Notes: generated from the sequence alone by a model not told the origin. Shown: positions 1 to 7,094, counted from the stretch's first letter. The stretch: 9,700 nucleotides of DNA from Planctomycetaceae bacterium (GCA_002705165.1 PAJC01000002.1:1-9700), one strand, 5' to 3'. A program made the numbers and translations.

Positions 1-636
1 AATTTGGATCTGAATCAAGTCATGGACCTTATTGCCGAACTCAGGTTCCGTTAATGCACATCCTGTCGAGGGCGTGGGAATCATCTCTTCGGTAAATCCA
101 AAATCACGAGCCAGTTGAATTAGACCTTTGCGACTCCGACCATGAAAATCATACAGCTTTTCACGATCAACCAATCCTTCTCGTTCAGGCTGTGTTGGCG
201 ACAGGAGTTTGGCTGACAAAGGACGCAAGAGCAAGTCTTCCAGCCCTGAATTCGTCGCAATGATATTGAGATCAGAACGTTTCTGGCTCATCGGACGTTG
301 CCCCACCACTTCACCACTGATGATAAATTGAGCATCCACGGCTTCCATGAGTTTATAGGCGCGCTCAAACATGTAGATTCGACAGTCAACACAAGGATTA
401 GCACCTTTCCCGTAACCGTACTGCGGGGCACGGACTAGATCGAGATAGTCATCCTCCTGACCAATGACCGTGATATTAGTGCCCAAGGCACGCGCAGCCT
501 GCGCTGATGTATCCTGACAACATGTAAACATCGTCTTGAAATTCAAGGCTTCAACTTCAATTCCCTGCGCCTGCATAATACGAATCGCAAGCATGCTGTC
601 CAAGCCTCCGGAAAGTAGTGCCACGCAACGTGTCAT
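1..636 (-). CDS. PP-loop ATPase, MnmA/ThiI-like tRNA thiolation-type protein (partial, C-terminus beyond left edge)
   Basis: The frame is open for 212 codons from an ATG at 636-634 to the window edge, so the C-terminus is missing. The N-terminus carries the PP-loop nucleotide-binding motif SGGLDS (residues 9-14), the signature of enzymes that adenylate a carbonyl oxygen, such as the tRNA thiouridine synthases MnmA, ThiI and TtuA. Other visible blocks are a Cys pair at 39-40, NPCVDC with Cys82 and Cys85, a conserved-looking SGEVVGQRPMSQ block (107-118), RPLSAKLL, and TGCALTEPEF with Cys193. From memory, these blocks match a family of short MnmA/ThiI-like PP-loop proteins whose exact tRNA substrate is not settled. 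The cysteines could hold sulfur or a metal cluster; that is inference. A purine-rich GAGAG lies about 6-8 bases upstream of the start. The gene follows rnc on the same strand after 55 bases, so co-transcription is likely. The family call is firm; the precise substrate is not. Confidence 0.85.
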   Translation of the reverse strand, partial: MTRCVALLSGGLDSMLAIRIMQAQGIEVEALNFKTMFTCCQDTSAQAARALGTNITVIGQEDDYLDLVRAPQYGYGKGANPCVDCRIYMFERAYKLMEAVDAQFIISGEVVGQRPMSQKRSDLNIIATNSGLEDLLLRPLSAKLLSPTQPEREGLVDREKLYDFHGRSRKGLIQLARDFGFTEEMIPTPSTGCALTEPEFGNKVHDLIQIQI

Positions 637-691
637 ATAAATCTCTCTATCGTTTTCTATTCATTCCCAGGCTGAAACAGCGGGGATTCGT

Positions 692-1531
692 CTATTCCAT
701 ATCTATGCTATGGTTTGAAAGGTCATCAAGCACCAACATTGATTCTTCTTCAATTTCCCCTAACGCTTTTAACGCATTCAGGGCCGCTTGCTGTTCTGCG
801 TCTTTTTTGCTATTGCCCCAGCCGGATTCGAAGTTGTTATCGCCCACAACAGCACACACGTGGAATTCCTTTTCGTGGTCCGGCCCACGTTCACCGACCA
901 ACTTATAGACCGGGGTCAATTTAAATTCCCGCTGAGCCACCTGCTGAAACAGTGACTTATAGTTGATTGGAAGGCCCTCGGAAACCATGGCTACCATCTC
1001 GTCTTTCAGGCAACCTAACACAAATGACTGCGCAACGTCATAACCGCCATCCAGATAAAGGGCTGCAACTAATGATTCAAAGGCATTCGACAAAATCGAT
1101 CGCGGAATCGTCTCCCTCGATCCGATTCCTTTACCAACAATCACCAGATCCTGGAACTTCAATCGTTCAGCAACATCAGCACAGACCTTCCGGCTCACAA
1201 TGACCGACTTAATTCGAGTCAGTTCTCCTTCAAGATATCGAGGGTATTCACAAAACAACCACTCACTGATGACCTGACCTAAAATGGCATCACCCAAGAA
1301 CTCCAGACGTTCATTGGAGGCCAGGCGGTAACTCGCCCCAGAGGTATGCGTCAAGGCAACTTTCAGAAGTTTAGCGTCCCTGAATCGATAGCCTAGCGTC
1401 TTCTCGCAGGAAGCCAGCTTAACCAAATCCTGTTCAGATACTTGGATACCGTCAACGTCCGCGGATTCGATGGATTTGTGTCCGCTGAACCAGCCTCGAA
1501 ACTGGTCCCAAAACGTTTTTTTTGGTTTCAT
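692..1531 (-). CDS. rnc: Ribonuclease III
   Basis: A 279-residue double-strand-specific endoribonuclease that matures rRNA and other structured transcripts in the cytoplasm. The catalytic domain (about 37-185) contains the RNase III signature NERLEFLGDA at 73-82; Glu74, Glu77 and Asp81 correspond to E. coli E38, E41 and D45. The second acidic pair is NAFES: Glu152 matches E. coli E117, but the place of D114 is taken by Asn149. The double-stranded RNA binding domain (about 188-258) ends in the typical SKKDAEQQAALNAL helix. Compared with the E. coli enzyme (226 residues) there is an N-terminal extension of about 36 residues with a Trp-rich start (WDQFRGWF) and an acidic C-terminal tail of about 20. 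The start is an ATG preceded at six bases by AGGAGA (1538-1543), which supports this start and so the extension. The gene is divergent from mgtE and upstream of the PP-loop gene. Confidence 0.96.
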   Translation of the reverse strand: MKPKKTFWDQFRGWFSGHKSIESADVDGIQVSEQDLVKLASCEKTLGYRFRDAKLLKVALTHTSGASYRLASNERLEFLGDAILGQVISEWLFCEYPRYLEGELTRIKSVIVSRKVCADVAERLKFQDLVIVGKGIGSRETIPRSILSNAFESLVAALYLDGGYDVAQSFVLGCLKDEMVAMVSEGLPINYKSLFQQVAQREFKLTPVYKLVGERGPDHEKEFHVCAVVGDNNFESGWGNSKKDAEQQAALNALKALGEIEEESMLVLDDLSNHSIDME

Positions 1532-1537
1532 GATGCT

Positions 1538-1543
1538 TCTCCT
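1538..1543 (-). promoter_or_regulatory. Ribosome binding site of rnc
   Basis: AGGAGA on the minus strand, six bases before the ATG at 1531. It is the best Shine-Dalgarno match in the window and fixes the start, so the unusual N-terminal extension of this RNase III is probably translated. Confidence 0.75.
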
Positions 1544-1672
1544 GAAAATTCCACACGCATGCAGTATCTACAATGCAATACAGATCAGCCGGCAACGTCC
1601 ACTGCCAACTCTTCACTCAGAAGAATTACTCAAAACGAACCACGAAAGAAAAACGTGAATAATAGTGGGCCG

Positions 1673-1700
1673 TTTAGAACAATTCTCTTTCCATTTAGAA
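1673..1700. repeat. Short direct repeats TTTAGAA, 21-base spacing
   Basis: TTTAGAA occurs at 1673-1679 and again at 1694-1700, a start-to-start distance of 21 bases, which is two helical turns. ATTCT (1682-1686) forms an inverted match to the second copy's AGAAT. This geometry would suit a dimeric or tandem DNA-binding protein in the rnc upstream region, but seven-base repeats in AT-rich DNA are easily accidental. Confidence 0.25.
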
Positions 1701-1848
1701 TCACCTCGCCCGTCGTTTGGTCAAGACTGTTCTATCGCCAGATGTAAAGTTTGACCGATGGGTAACGCTAAATCCCTCACAATCGCTACAAACGCGCGGC
1801 TCTATAACGGGCTACTGATGTGGAAACCAAAAGCGGGAACTACGTGTG

Positions 1849-1877
1849 TTGACGAATCGGCACTATAATAGCAGAAT
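1849..1877 (+). promoter_or_regulatory. Candidate sigma70-type promoter of mgtE
   Basis: TTGACG (1849-1854) is a near-consensus -35. At exactly 17 bases spacing lies CAGAAT (1872-1877), four of six matches to the -10 consensus. A perfect TATAAT also occurs at 1864-1869, but it is only nine bases from TTGACG and would need a -35 near 1841-1846 (TACGTG), which is poor. Either arrangement gives a leader of roughly 80-90 bases before the mgtE start at 1963. The assignment comes from motif and spacing only. Confidence 0.4.
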
Positions 1878-1962
1878 CAACCGAGACGATTCCTGTTTTT
1901 CCGACATCTCTATAGAGTAATCCTCCCTTTTCATTTTTTTAGCTTCAGGAAAGGAATGCGAC

Positions 1963-3342
1963 ATGATCAACACGCTTTACTTACCTGAACTGAGAGAAAT
2001 GCTTTCCGAGAATCGAACGGAAGAGATGACCGAATTCTGCATCGCAGTGCACCCGGGTGTGACCGCGGATTTCATGGAGGGTCTCAGCGGCTCTGAAGCA
2101 TGGACAATTTTAAAGCATGCGGAACCATTTCGGCGTTGTGAAATTTTCGGCTTTTTCAGCGAAGAAAAGCAACTTGAGATTCTCGCAGGAGAGGATCGTC
2201 AAGAGGTCGCCCAACTCATTGAGGTGATGTCACCGGACGATCGCGTCGACATACTCGACGAAATGGACCAAAGCGTCGTCGACGAATTACTTTCGCTCCT
2301 GTCGCATGAAGAACGTCGTAACGTATTACGCTTGCGAGAATATCCGGATTCCAGTGCCGGATCGGTAATGACAACCGATGTCGCCAAATTAGAGGAACAC
2401 TTAACTGTCTCACAGGCTCTGGCAGAACTAGGCCATCAGGCTGAAGAGCTCGAAACGATCTACTACCTTTATGTTGTCGATGACAAAGACCATTTACGTG
2501 GAGTTGTCTCGGCAAAGCAATTAGTGCGTTCTATCGTCCAGCCAGACAAGACGTTGGAAGAATTAATGGAAGAAGATGTCGTCAAGGTAGATGCCTTTGA
2601 CGACCAGGAGTCGGTTGCTCAGACGGTTGCTCGTTATGACCTAATTGCTATTCCAGTCGTTGACCGCCAAAATCGAATGCTCGGAATTATCACCCACGAT
2701 GACGTCATCGACGTCGTGATGGAAGAGGCTCAGGAAGACGTCCAGCGCATTGGTGCAGTGAATCCTCTTGAGGAAACGTACCTCAAAACTCCACTACTCA
2801 CTCTGAGCTGGAAACGTGGTATGTGGCTCATTATTCTATTCTTCGCAGCCCTGCTAACCGCCTTTGCCTTAGAACATTATGAATCACGAATCGAAAAACA
2901 TGTTTGGTTAGTAATGTTTATTCCACTCGTTATCTCTGCAGGAGGCAACTCCGGTGGCCAATCGTCCACACTCATCATTTCGTCCATGGCCCGTAATGAA
3001 ATTAAACTCAGTGACTGGCTCAAAGTAATTCGTCGCGAGATCGCTATGGGACTGATCCTCGGTACTTTATTAGGCTTACTTGGATGGGGGGCCGGGCTTT
3101 TCCTTGCTCCCAAACCCCTTTATGCACTGATTATCCCAATCACTATTCTGTGCGTAGTCATCTGCGGAACACTATCAGGTTCTTTACTACCACTATTCTT
3201 TCGTCGATTGGGTTTAGATCCGGCACTGATGAGCAACCCGTTTGTTGCAGGTATCGTCGACATTCTGGGGATCATTATTTACATGAGCGTAGCCGGAGCG
3301 TTTTACACCACGTACCCGCTTGCAGAGGCCGTAACCAACTAG
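1963..3342 (+). CDS. mgtE: Magnesium transporter MgtE
   Basis: A 459-residue inner-membrane Mg2+-selective channel/transporter. The N-terminal cytoplasmic helical domain (about 20-130, with the repeated acidic SPDDRVDILDEMD type helices) and a tandem CBS pair (about 135-255, including the block GIITHDDVIDVVMEEAQED) form the Mg2+-sensing gate known from the family. The membrane domain (about 285-455) shows five hydrophobic segments near 286-303, 314-326, 360-382, 386-412 and 426-450. Pore-region signatures are visible: SAGGNSGGQSS (325-335) and GLDPALMSNPFVAGIVDILG (417-436), where Asp433 corresponds to the Mg2+-binding pore Asp of Thermus MgtE. Length is normal. The ATG is preceded at six bases by AAGGAA. 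The gene stands alone on plus, divergent from rnc and convergent with the glycosyltransferase. In this family, gating by intracellular Mg2+ is at the protein level; I see no RNA switch in the leader. Confidence 0.97.
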   Translation: MINTLYLPELREMLSENRTEEMTEFCIAVHPGVTADFMEGLSGSEAWTILKHAEPFRRCEIFGFFSEEKQLEILAGEDRQEVAQLIEVMSPDDRVDILDEMDQSVVDELLSLLSHEERRNVLRLREYPDSSAGSVMTTDVAKLEEHLTVSQALAELGHQAEELETIYYLYVVDDKDHLRGVVSAKQLVRSIVQPDKTLEELMEEDVVKVDAFDDQESVAQTVARYDLIAIPVVDRQNRMLGIITHDDVIDVVMEEAQEDVQRIGAVNPLEETYLKTPLLTLSWKRGMWLIILFFAALLTAFALEHYESRIEKHVWLVMFIPLVISAGGNSGGQSSTLIISSMARNEIKLSDWLKVIRREIAMGLILGTLLGLLGWGAGLFLAPKPLYALIIPITILCVVICGTLSGSLLPLFFRRLGLDPALMSNPFVAGIVDILGIIIYMSVAGAFYTTYPLAEAVTN

Positions 3343-3352
3343 ACGAACTAGT
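3338..3352. repeat. Small inverted repeat spanning two convergent stop codons
   Basis: ACTAG at 3338-3342 and CTAGT at 3348-3352 form five-base perfect arms around a five-base centre. The mgtE stop TAG (3340-3342) and the glycosyltransferase stop (3348-3350, TAG on minus) sit in opposite arms. The hairpin is too weak and lacks a U-tract, so I do not call it an intrinsic terminator. Confidence 0.4.
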
Positions 3353-4481
3353 CTATTTGAAGCAAAGCGTCATAATATCGAAGAATTTGTGCTTTGTGCA
3401 ATTCAATGCCGAATGTAGAGTCAACACGTTGACGCGCATGCACCGCTCTCTTTTTTGCAAGCGGTTGATTTTCAATAATATCTCGTAATCCGTCAGCCAT
3501 TACCTCCGCATTGCCCGACGGTACGAGGACGGCTCCTTGCTCACCAAAGATTTCCCGTGTTCCACCTACATCTGTAGCAACTACCGGTGTAGAACTTGCT
3601 GCTGCCTCCAGCAAAACACGCCCTAATGGTTCCTGGTAAGCTGGATGAGCGAGTAGGTTAATGTTCAACAGAAACTCAGATATCGGACTCCAGTATCCCA
3701 CCAAGTGCAGTCTGCCTTTCAACATTCCATTCTGTGACCTACCACGTAAGCGTTGTTCAAATTCGATACTTTCCTGCTTTTCTGAATGCCGTAGTCCAGC
3801 AAGAACGACATGCACATTTAGACGATCCAGAAATCCAGCGCCTAACAATTCCACTGCATCGAGTAGTACTTCCCAGCCTTTACGCAGACCTAACTGACCA
3901 ACCCCTCCAATCACGACACTCTTCTCTGCAAGCTTTAGATCCTGACGCAAACAAGAGCTTGTGGGGGCCGTTCCTGCTAAAAACAGACTCGCATCAATAC
4001 CATTGTAAACGGTCGCGATTTTGTTCTCTGAAAGCCCTTGCTGCAGATAGCAATCGCGGGTGGCATCAGATACAGCAAGACACATATCGAGTTGCGTGAG
4101 ATCCAACAGTACCTTGCCACTGACTTTTAAAATATCACGGATATGGCCAATTGTAGGTTTTGTTATCGATTCTGTTATTCGTCCCAAAACACGACTCATC
4201 GAAAGGCTATTAGCATGAACGATGTCTACATCGATCCTGTTTATCAACGTACACAATTCAGCTGAAACAGCCTCCGCAGATTTACGATTTCCATCTTCCG
4301 CAAACACGCGGAAATCATGTTGTGCGTAACCCAACGACTGTAGTCGTTGGGTTAATGGCCCGTCTGGAGGGCAAAGGAAGACAGGCTCGATCACCGACGG
4401 TGTTGATTGCAGAAAAGATAGAAGCGAATTCTCTCCACCATTAATAGAGGAAAACTCACAGAGGTATGCCACTCTTTTCAT
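3348..4481 (-). CDS. Glycosyltransferase, GT4-like (GT-B fold)
   Basis: A retaining glycosyltransferase that would transfer a sugar from a nucleotide-activated donor to a glycan, lipid or small acceptor. From the ATG at 4481 it has 377 residues. The N-terminal Rossmann domain begins MKRVAYLCEF with the GGENS loop typical of GT4 enzymes. A VYNGID linker (158-163) precedes the C-terminal domain, which starts GGVGQLGLRKG. The donor-site E-x7-E motif is present as EPLGRVLLE (Glu284 and Glu292), followed by PVVATDVGGTREI. No transmembrane segment is visible, so it is a cytoplasmic or peripheral enzyme. A TTG at 4490 abuts the dapA stop and would add three residues. I chose the ATG because the protein then begins at the first beta strand, although neither start has a clear Shine-Dalgarno. 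Tight linkage to dapA suggests translational coupling. Acceptor and donor cannot be read from the sequence. Confidence 0.92.
   Translation of the reverse strand: MKRVAYLCEFSSINGGENSLLSFLQSTPSVIEPVFLCPPDGPLTQRLQSLGYAQHDFRVFAEDGNRKSAEAVSAELCTLINRIDVDIVHANSLSMSRVLGRITESITKPTIGHIRDILKVSGKVLLDLTQLDMCLAVSDATRDCYLQQGLSENKIATVYNGIDASLFLAGTAPTSSCLRQDLKLAEKSVVIGGVGQLGLRKGWEVLLDAVELLGAGFLDRLNVHVVLAGLRHSEKQESIEFEQRLRGRSQNGMLKGRLHLVGYWSPISEFLLNINLLAHPAYQEPLGRVLLEAAASSTPVVATDVGGTREIFGEQGAVLVPSGNAEVMADGLRDIIENQPLAKKRAVHARQRVDSTFGIELHKAQILRYYDALLQID
4327..4354. repeat. 28-base inverted repeat (13-base perfect arms) inside the glycosyltransferase gene
   Basis: The left arm TAACCCAACGACT (4327-4339) and right arm AGTCGTTGGGTTA (4342-4354) are perfect reverse complements around a two-base centre GT. 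As mRNA on the minus strand this folds into a 12-base-pair stem with a four-base loop. It encodes residues 43-52 (LTQRLQSLGY) of the glycosyltransferase, a stretch that looks natural for the family, so the reading frame is undisturbed. No second copy occurs in this window. Confidence 0.85.
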
Positions 4482-4490
4482 GGCATTCAA

Positions 4491-5378
4491 TTAGAGAAGT
4501 CCGTAGGCGGTAAGCGTACCACGTAGTGACTCCAATTGTAACTCATTCAACGGAGTCATTGGCAAACGCAGTTCACCGGTATCCATTCCGAGCAGAGACA
4601 TCGCAGCCTTGACCGGAATAGGATTGGTCGCCAGACCAAGCATGTCGCGACAAAGCGGAAACAATTTCATATGCCATTCTAGAGCCTGGGCTATATCGCC
4701 GGTGGCATATGCATTCACCATCGCGATCATATCTTTAGGGACGACATTTCCAACAACACTAATAACTCCGGATCCTCCAATCGCCATGAGTGGTAATGTC
4801 AGGCTATCGTCGCCACTCAGTAAAGTCAGATTGGACCCACAGATAATTTGGGAAGCCTGATCCAAAGAACCGGTAGCCTCCTTCACCATGGTGATATTTT
4901 CTAATTCACCCAGTCGGCAAATAGTATCCGGCTCAATATTCTTGGCCGATCGTCCTGGTATGTTGTAAACACAAATCGGTAGATCTACCTGTTCGGCTAC
5001 CAATTTATAGTGTTCATAGAAACCTTCTTGCATTGGTTTGTTGTAATAAGGAGCAACCATCAGGGCGGCATCTGCTCCTTCTTTGGCGGCCCACGCTGTT
5101 AAGCGAAGAGCTTCGGCAGTGCTATTGGATCCAGTACCAGCCATCACTTTAATGCGTCCGGCAGCAGTTTGCACAACTTCAGCAATTACACGCTCATGTT
5201 CATCATGAGATAAAGTGGGGGATTCACCAGTTGTACCAACGGGACAAAGGCAAGTCGTTCCAACTTCGATATGGAATTCAACCTGCCGTTTCAATGCGTC
5301 ATAATCCACTTCTCCATTTACAATCGGAGTAGTAATTGCGACAGAGAGTCCTGCGAATTCAGCGCCTTTGCGTACCAT
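4491..5378 (-). CDS. dapA: 4-hydroxy-tetrahydrodipicolinate synthase
   Basis: A 295-residue class I aldolase-type TIM barrel that condenses pyruvate with aspartate semialdehyde, the first committed step to diaminopimelate and lysine, in the cytoplasm. The key residues are all visible: GTTGESPTL (48-56) with Thr49/Thr50 of the catalytic relay, Tyr111 in APYYNKP, Tyr138 in VYNIPGRS (the general acid/base, E. coli Y133), Arg143 (E. coli R138) and Schiff-base Lys166 in MVKEATG (E. coli K161). Length equals the usual DapA. The ATG at 5378 fits the family N-terminus, but no good Shine-Dalgarno precedes it. The 120 bases upstream to the J-like gene contain a -10-like TATGAT and a run of six C on the coding strand. 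The glycosyltransferase follows without a gap. Diaminopimelate supply for peptidoglycan fits an operon with an envelope glycan enzyme, but that link is inference. Confidence 0.96.
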   Translation of the reverse strand: MVRKGAEFAGLSVAITTPIVNGEVDYDALKRQVEFHIEVGTTCLCPVGTTGESPTLSHDEHERVIAEVVQTAAGRIKVMAGTGSNSTAEALRLTAWAAKEGADAALMVAPYYNKPMQEGFYEHYKLVAEQVDLPICVYNIPGRSAKNIEPDTICRLGELENITMVKEATGSLDQASQIICGSNLTLLSGDDSLTLPLMAIGGSGVISVVGNVVPKDMIAMVNAYATGDIAQALEWHMKLFPLCRDMLGLATNPIPVKAAMSLLGMDTGELRLPMTPLNELQLESLRGTLTAYGLL

Positions 5379-5425
5379 TTTGCTATACCGTAGTTCTTGG
5401 GGGGCAGAAGAATCTAGAAAACTCT

Positions 5426-5431
5426 ATCATA
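5426..5431 (-). promoter_or_regulatory. Candidate -10 box for dapA
   Basis: TATGAT on the minus strand, five of six matches to the -10 consensus, about 48 bases before the dapA start. The hexamer at 17-base spacing upstream is a poor -35. If real, it would let dapA and the glycosyltransferase be transcribed separately from the upstream membrane-protein gene. Confidence 0.25.
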
Positions 5432-5498
5432 AGCCAGAACTACCGCTTATAGAAGGCAGCCCAATATGAAAGAAAGTCGAATCAAGCGAGTTTTATGG

Positions 5499-7094
5499 TT
5501 ACTCGAATTCGTAACGATCAGCCACAAAGGCGTCAAAAATATCGGCGTCAATTTTAGCACTACTACTATTGCCGGATTGCCAGAATTCACGGGCCTGTTT
5601 TTGGTAACGATCACCCTTTAGCGTTACTAAATAGGCGGATTTCATAAAAGGTGTCATTACAGGGTCGTTGAAATTCGTTTGGGCGATTCCCATCGCCACT
5701 CCAACAGATAAGCGATTGCGAGGATATGACCGCGTTACTCCGGCTGCTTTAATCGTCAGTTCCGTCGCCGAGACTTCCACCACAACTGCTTTGGTACTAG
5801 TACCTACATTAATTTCAGAACCCGATTGGTAGCTATCCATCGCTTGATTTGACAGGCGATTGAACTGAGTTACGAGTTCAAGCATCATCTTCAGGCGTCT
5901 CGTCGCACCTGACGCGTCCTTCGTACGCGCGAGAGGAGTGGCGATTGCTAATTGTTCAGTCACGATATCCAGATTTCGTTCCGCCAACGCAACACGAGCT
6001 GTCGACAAGGATTCTTTCAGCTTTACTTTCTCCGTGGCTGTCAATGGTTCCACCGCAGGCTGCTCGGGAACCGGCTTTGCTACAGGAGTAACTGGCTTCT
6101 GTGGAGGATTTTCTTCAGGCTTCGGTTTGACAGGTTTACCAAACATCGGGGGCAGTGGCTTAAGCGGGTTTTTACCCGTATCCGGATCTCTCGGCAACGG
6201 CTCGGATATTTCCGGTTTTTTGCCTTCAGGATCGGTATCTTCTCCGGAACTCTTGCCCGACTGGAGCTGTATTATATTTGCAGGCTTTTGCACTCCCTTT
6301 TTTTCGCCCGTTTTGTCAACGTTTGCAACCTCCCTGTTGCCCCCATTCAATACGAGGATCGCAATCCCCCCTCCTACCAAGGCAAACAAGCTAACGACTA
6401 AAAACGGTACCGGAAAACGATTCTGCTTAGACCGTCTCCTTGAACGCCGTCGGCTATTTTTTGAGCGATGGCCGTTGTCTAGCGATAATCCCGAATCCTG
6501 ATTTACCGGCACTCCTCCAGAATCCACGGCAGGCTCGACTGACTGAGCCGTGCCCACAGACATTGGTACTTCGACAGCCACTGGAATCTGAGGACTCGTA
6601 AACCCGGGAGTTGTCGCCGAAGTCGCAATCGACTCCGCCTGGGGAATTGGAGTTGTATTGACGGCTCTCAGATGTGAAGGTACTAACTGGTCGGCTAAAG
6701 ACTGTGCTTGCTCGGAACGCTCCTCCGGTACTTCTGCAATCTCACGATCTACCGAAGTAACCGCATCCACTGGTCCATCCAGGATTACCAACTCTAACTC
6801 TTCAGGCTGTGCTCCCGCTGCCAGTTGCTGATCATAGGCACGACGCAGCTCAAAATCAATCAACGTCGCCTTGGCATCCGAAATTTCATCGAGAATAGCC
6901 AACCAGATGCGCGCATTGGCACCGGGCTTAAACCCCCGAACCTTTGCTAACGACTCTTCGCATCCGCGCGCAATCGTTGCTTCATCTCGCTCATCCTGTG
7001 CCAAGCCCAACAACTGATAATAGTTCGGTTTTTTTGGCGCCGTGTCCAAGCCGAGAAAGAGATTATATGGATTTATCTGTTCACTCATCGACAT
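5499..7094 (-). CDS. Single-pass membrane protein with HPD-less J-like N-terminal domain
   Basis: From the ATG at 7094 the protein has 531 residues. Residues about 8-92 resemble a J domain: NPYNLFLGL, YYQLLGL and an ending FELRRAYDQQL like the last J helix. The loop that should carry the Hsp70-activating HPD reads RGFKPGANAR, so canonical DnaK stimulation is unlikely. A Ser/Pro/Val-rich linker leads to a strongly basic stretch (SRRRSRRRSK, about 214-223) and one hydrophobic helix (about 229-250, FPVPFLVVSLFALVGGGIAIL), implying N-in, C-out topology. Outside follow a Pro/Lys-rich spacer (about 290-350) and a C-terminal domain (about 352-531) that I do not recognise: a helical part, then a short strand-rich part (AVVVEVSATELTIKAAG). 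AAGGAA at 7099-7104 supports the ATG at 7094. A GTG at 7139 would add 15 residues without support. Proteins with this head are, from memory, typical of planctomycetes; function is unknown. Confidence 0.8.
   Translation of the reverse strand: MSMSEQINPYNLFLGLDTAPKKPNYYQLLGLAQDERDEATIARGCEESLAKVRGFKPGANARIWLAILDEISDAKATLIDFELRRAYDQQLAAGAQPEELELVILDGPVDAVTSVDREIAEVPEERSEQAQSLADQLVPSHLRAVNTTPIPQAESIATSATTPGFTSPQIPVAVEVPMSVGTAQSVEPAVDSGGVPVNQDSGLSLDNGHRSKNSRRRSRRRSKQNRFPVPFLVVSLFALVGGGIAILVLNGGNREVANVDKTGEKKGVQKPANIIQLQSGKSSGEDTDPEGKKPEISEPLPRDPDTGKNPLKPLPPMFGKPVKPKPEENPPQKPVTPVAKPVPEQPAVEPLTATEKVKLKESLSTARVALAERNLDIVTEQLAIATPLARTKDASGATRRLKMMLELVTQFNRLSNQAMDSYQSGSEINVGTSTKAVVVEVSATELTIKAAGVTRSYPRNRLSVGVAMGIAQTNFNDPVMTPFMKSAYLVTLKGDRYQKQAREFWQSGNSSSAKIDADIFDAFVADRYEFE

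Larger units (their letters stand above)
1532..1962. other. Divergent intergenic region between rnc and mgtE
   Basis: A 431-base region holding the leaders and promoters of both neighbours. I see no credible gene in it. A plus-strand frame that enters from inside rnc and ends near 1747 has no family-like features and no ribosome binding site. On plus there is a promoter-like stretch around 1849-1877, a 10-base perfect palindrome CTCTATAGAG at 1908-1917, a T-rich stretch at 1927-1940 and the mgtE ribosome binding site AAGGAA at 1951-1956. On minus I found no convincing -35/-10 pair for rnc; the best -10-like hexamer is TATTAT (reverse complement of 1659-1664), with a poor -35. I do not recognise an M-box (Mg2+ riboswitch) in the mgtE leader. 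Confidence 0.6.

Noticed and set aside
671..681. Hairpin GCTG-AAA-CAGC just after rnc as a terminator
   Set aside because: The stem has only four base pairs and no T-tract follows on either strand; read-through into the PP-loop gene is more likely.
1442..1747. A 101-codon plus-strand frame running from inside rnc into the intergenic region
   Set aside because: It has no family-like sequence and no ribosome binding site, and a third of it is antisense to rnc.
1880..1962. Mg2+-sensing M-box riboswitch in the mgtE leader
   Set aside because: The available leader is only about 80-90 bases after the candidate promoter, and I see neither the conserved M-box blocks nor a terminator stem.
3084..3488. 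A 134-codon plus-strand frame spanning the mgtE 3' end and the glycosyltransferase 3' end
   Set aside because: It is an out-of-frame shadow of mgtE, whose own frame has complete MgtE domains.
4327..4354. The 28-base inverted repeat as a chromosome-dimer-resolution (dif-type) site
   Set aside because: It has the same overall length as dif sites, but the conserved dif right-arm pattern and six-base centre are absent, and dif sites are not usually inside genes.
6160..6182. Hairpin CGGGT-TTTT-ACCCG inside the J-like gene as an internal terminator
   Set aside because: It is a five-base-pair stem inside the coding Pro/Lys-rich linker with no following T-tract in the direction of transcription.
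5938..6501. Long plus-strand frames (187 and 149 codons) opposite the J-like membrane protein gene
   Set aside because: They mirror the Pro/Lys/Ser-rich linker and membrane segment on the other strand, which rarely yields stop codons in antisense; they have low-complexity composition and no ribosome binding site.
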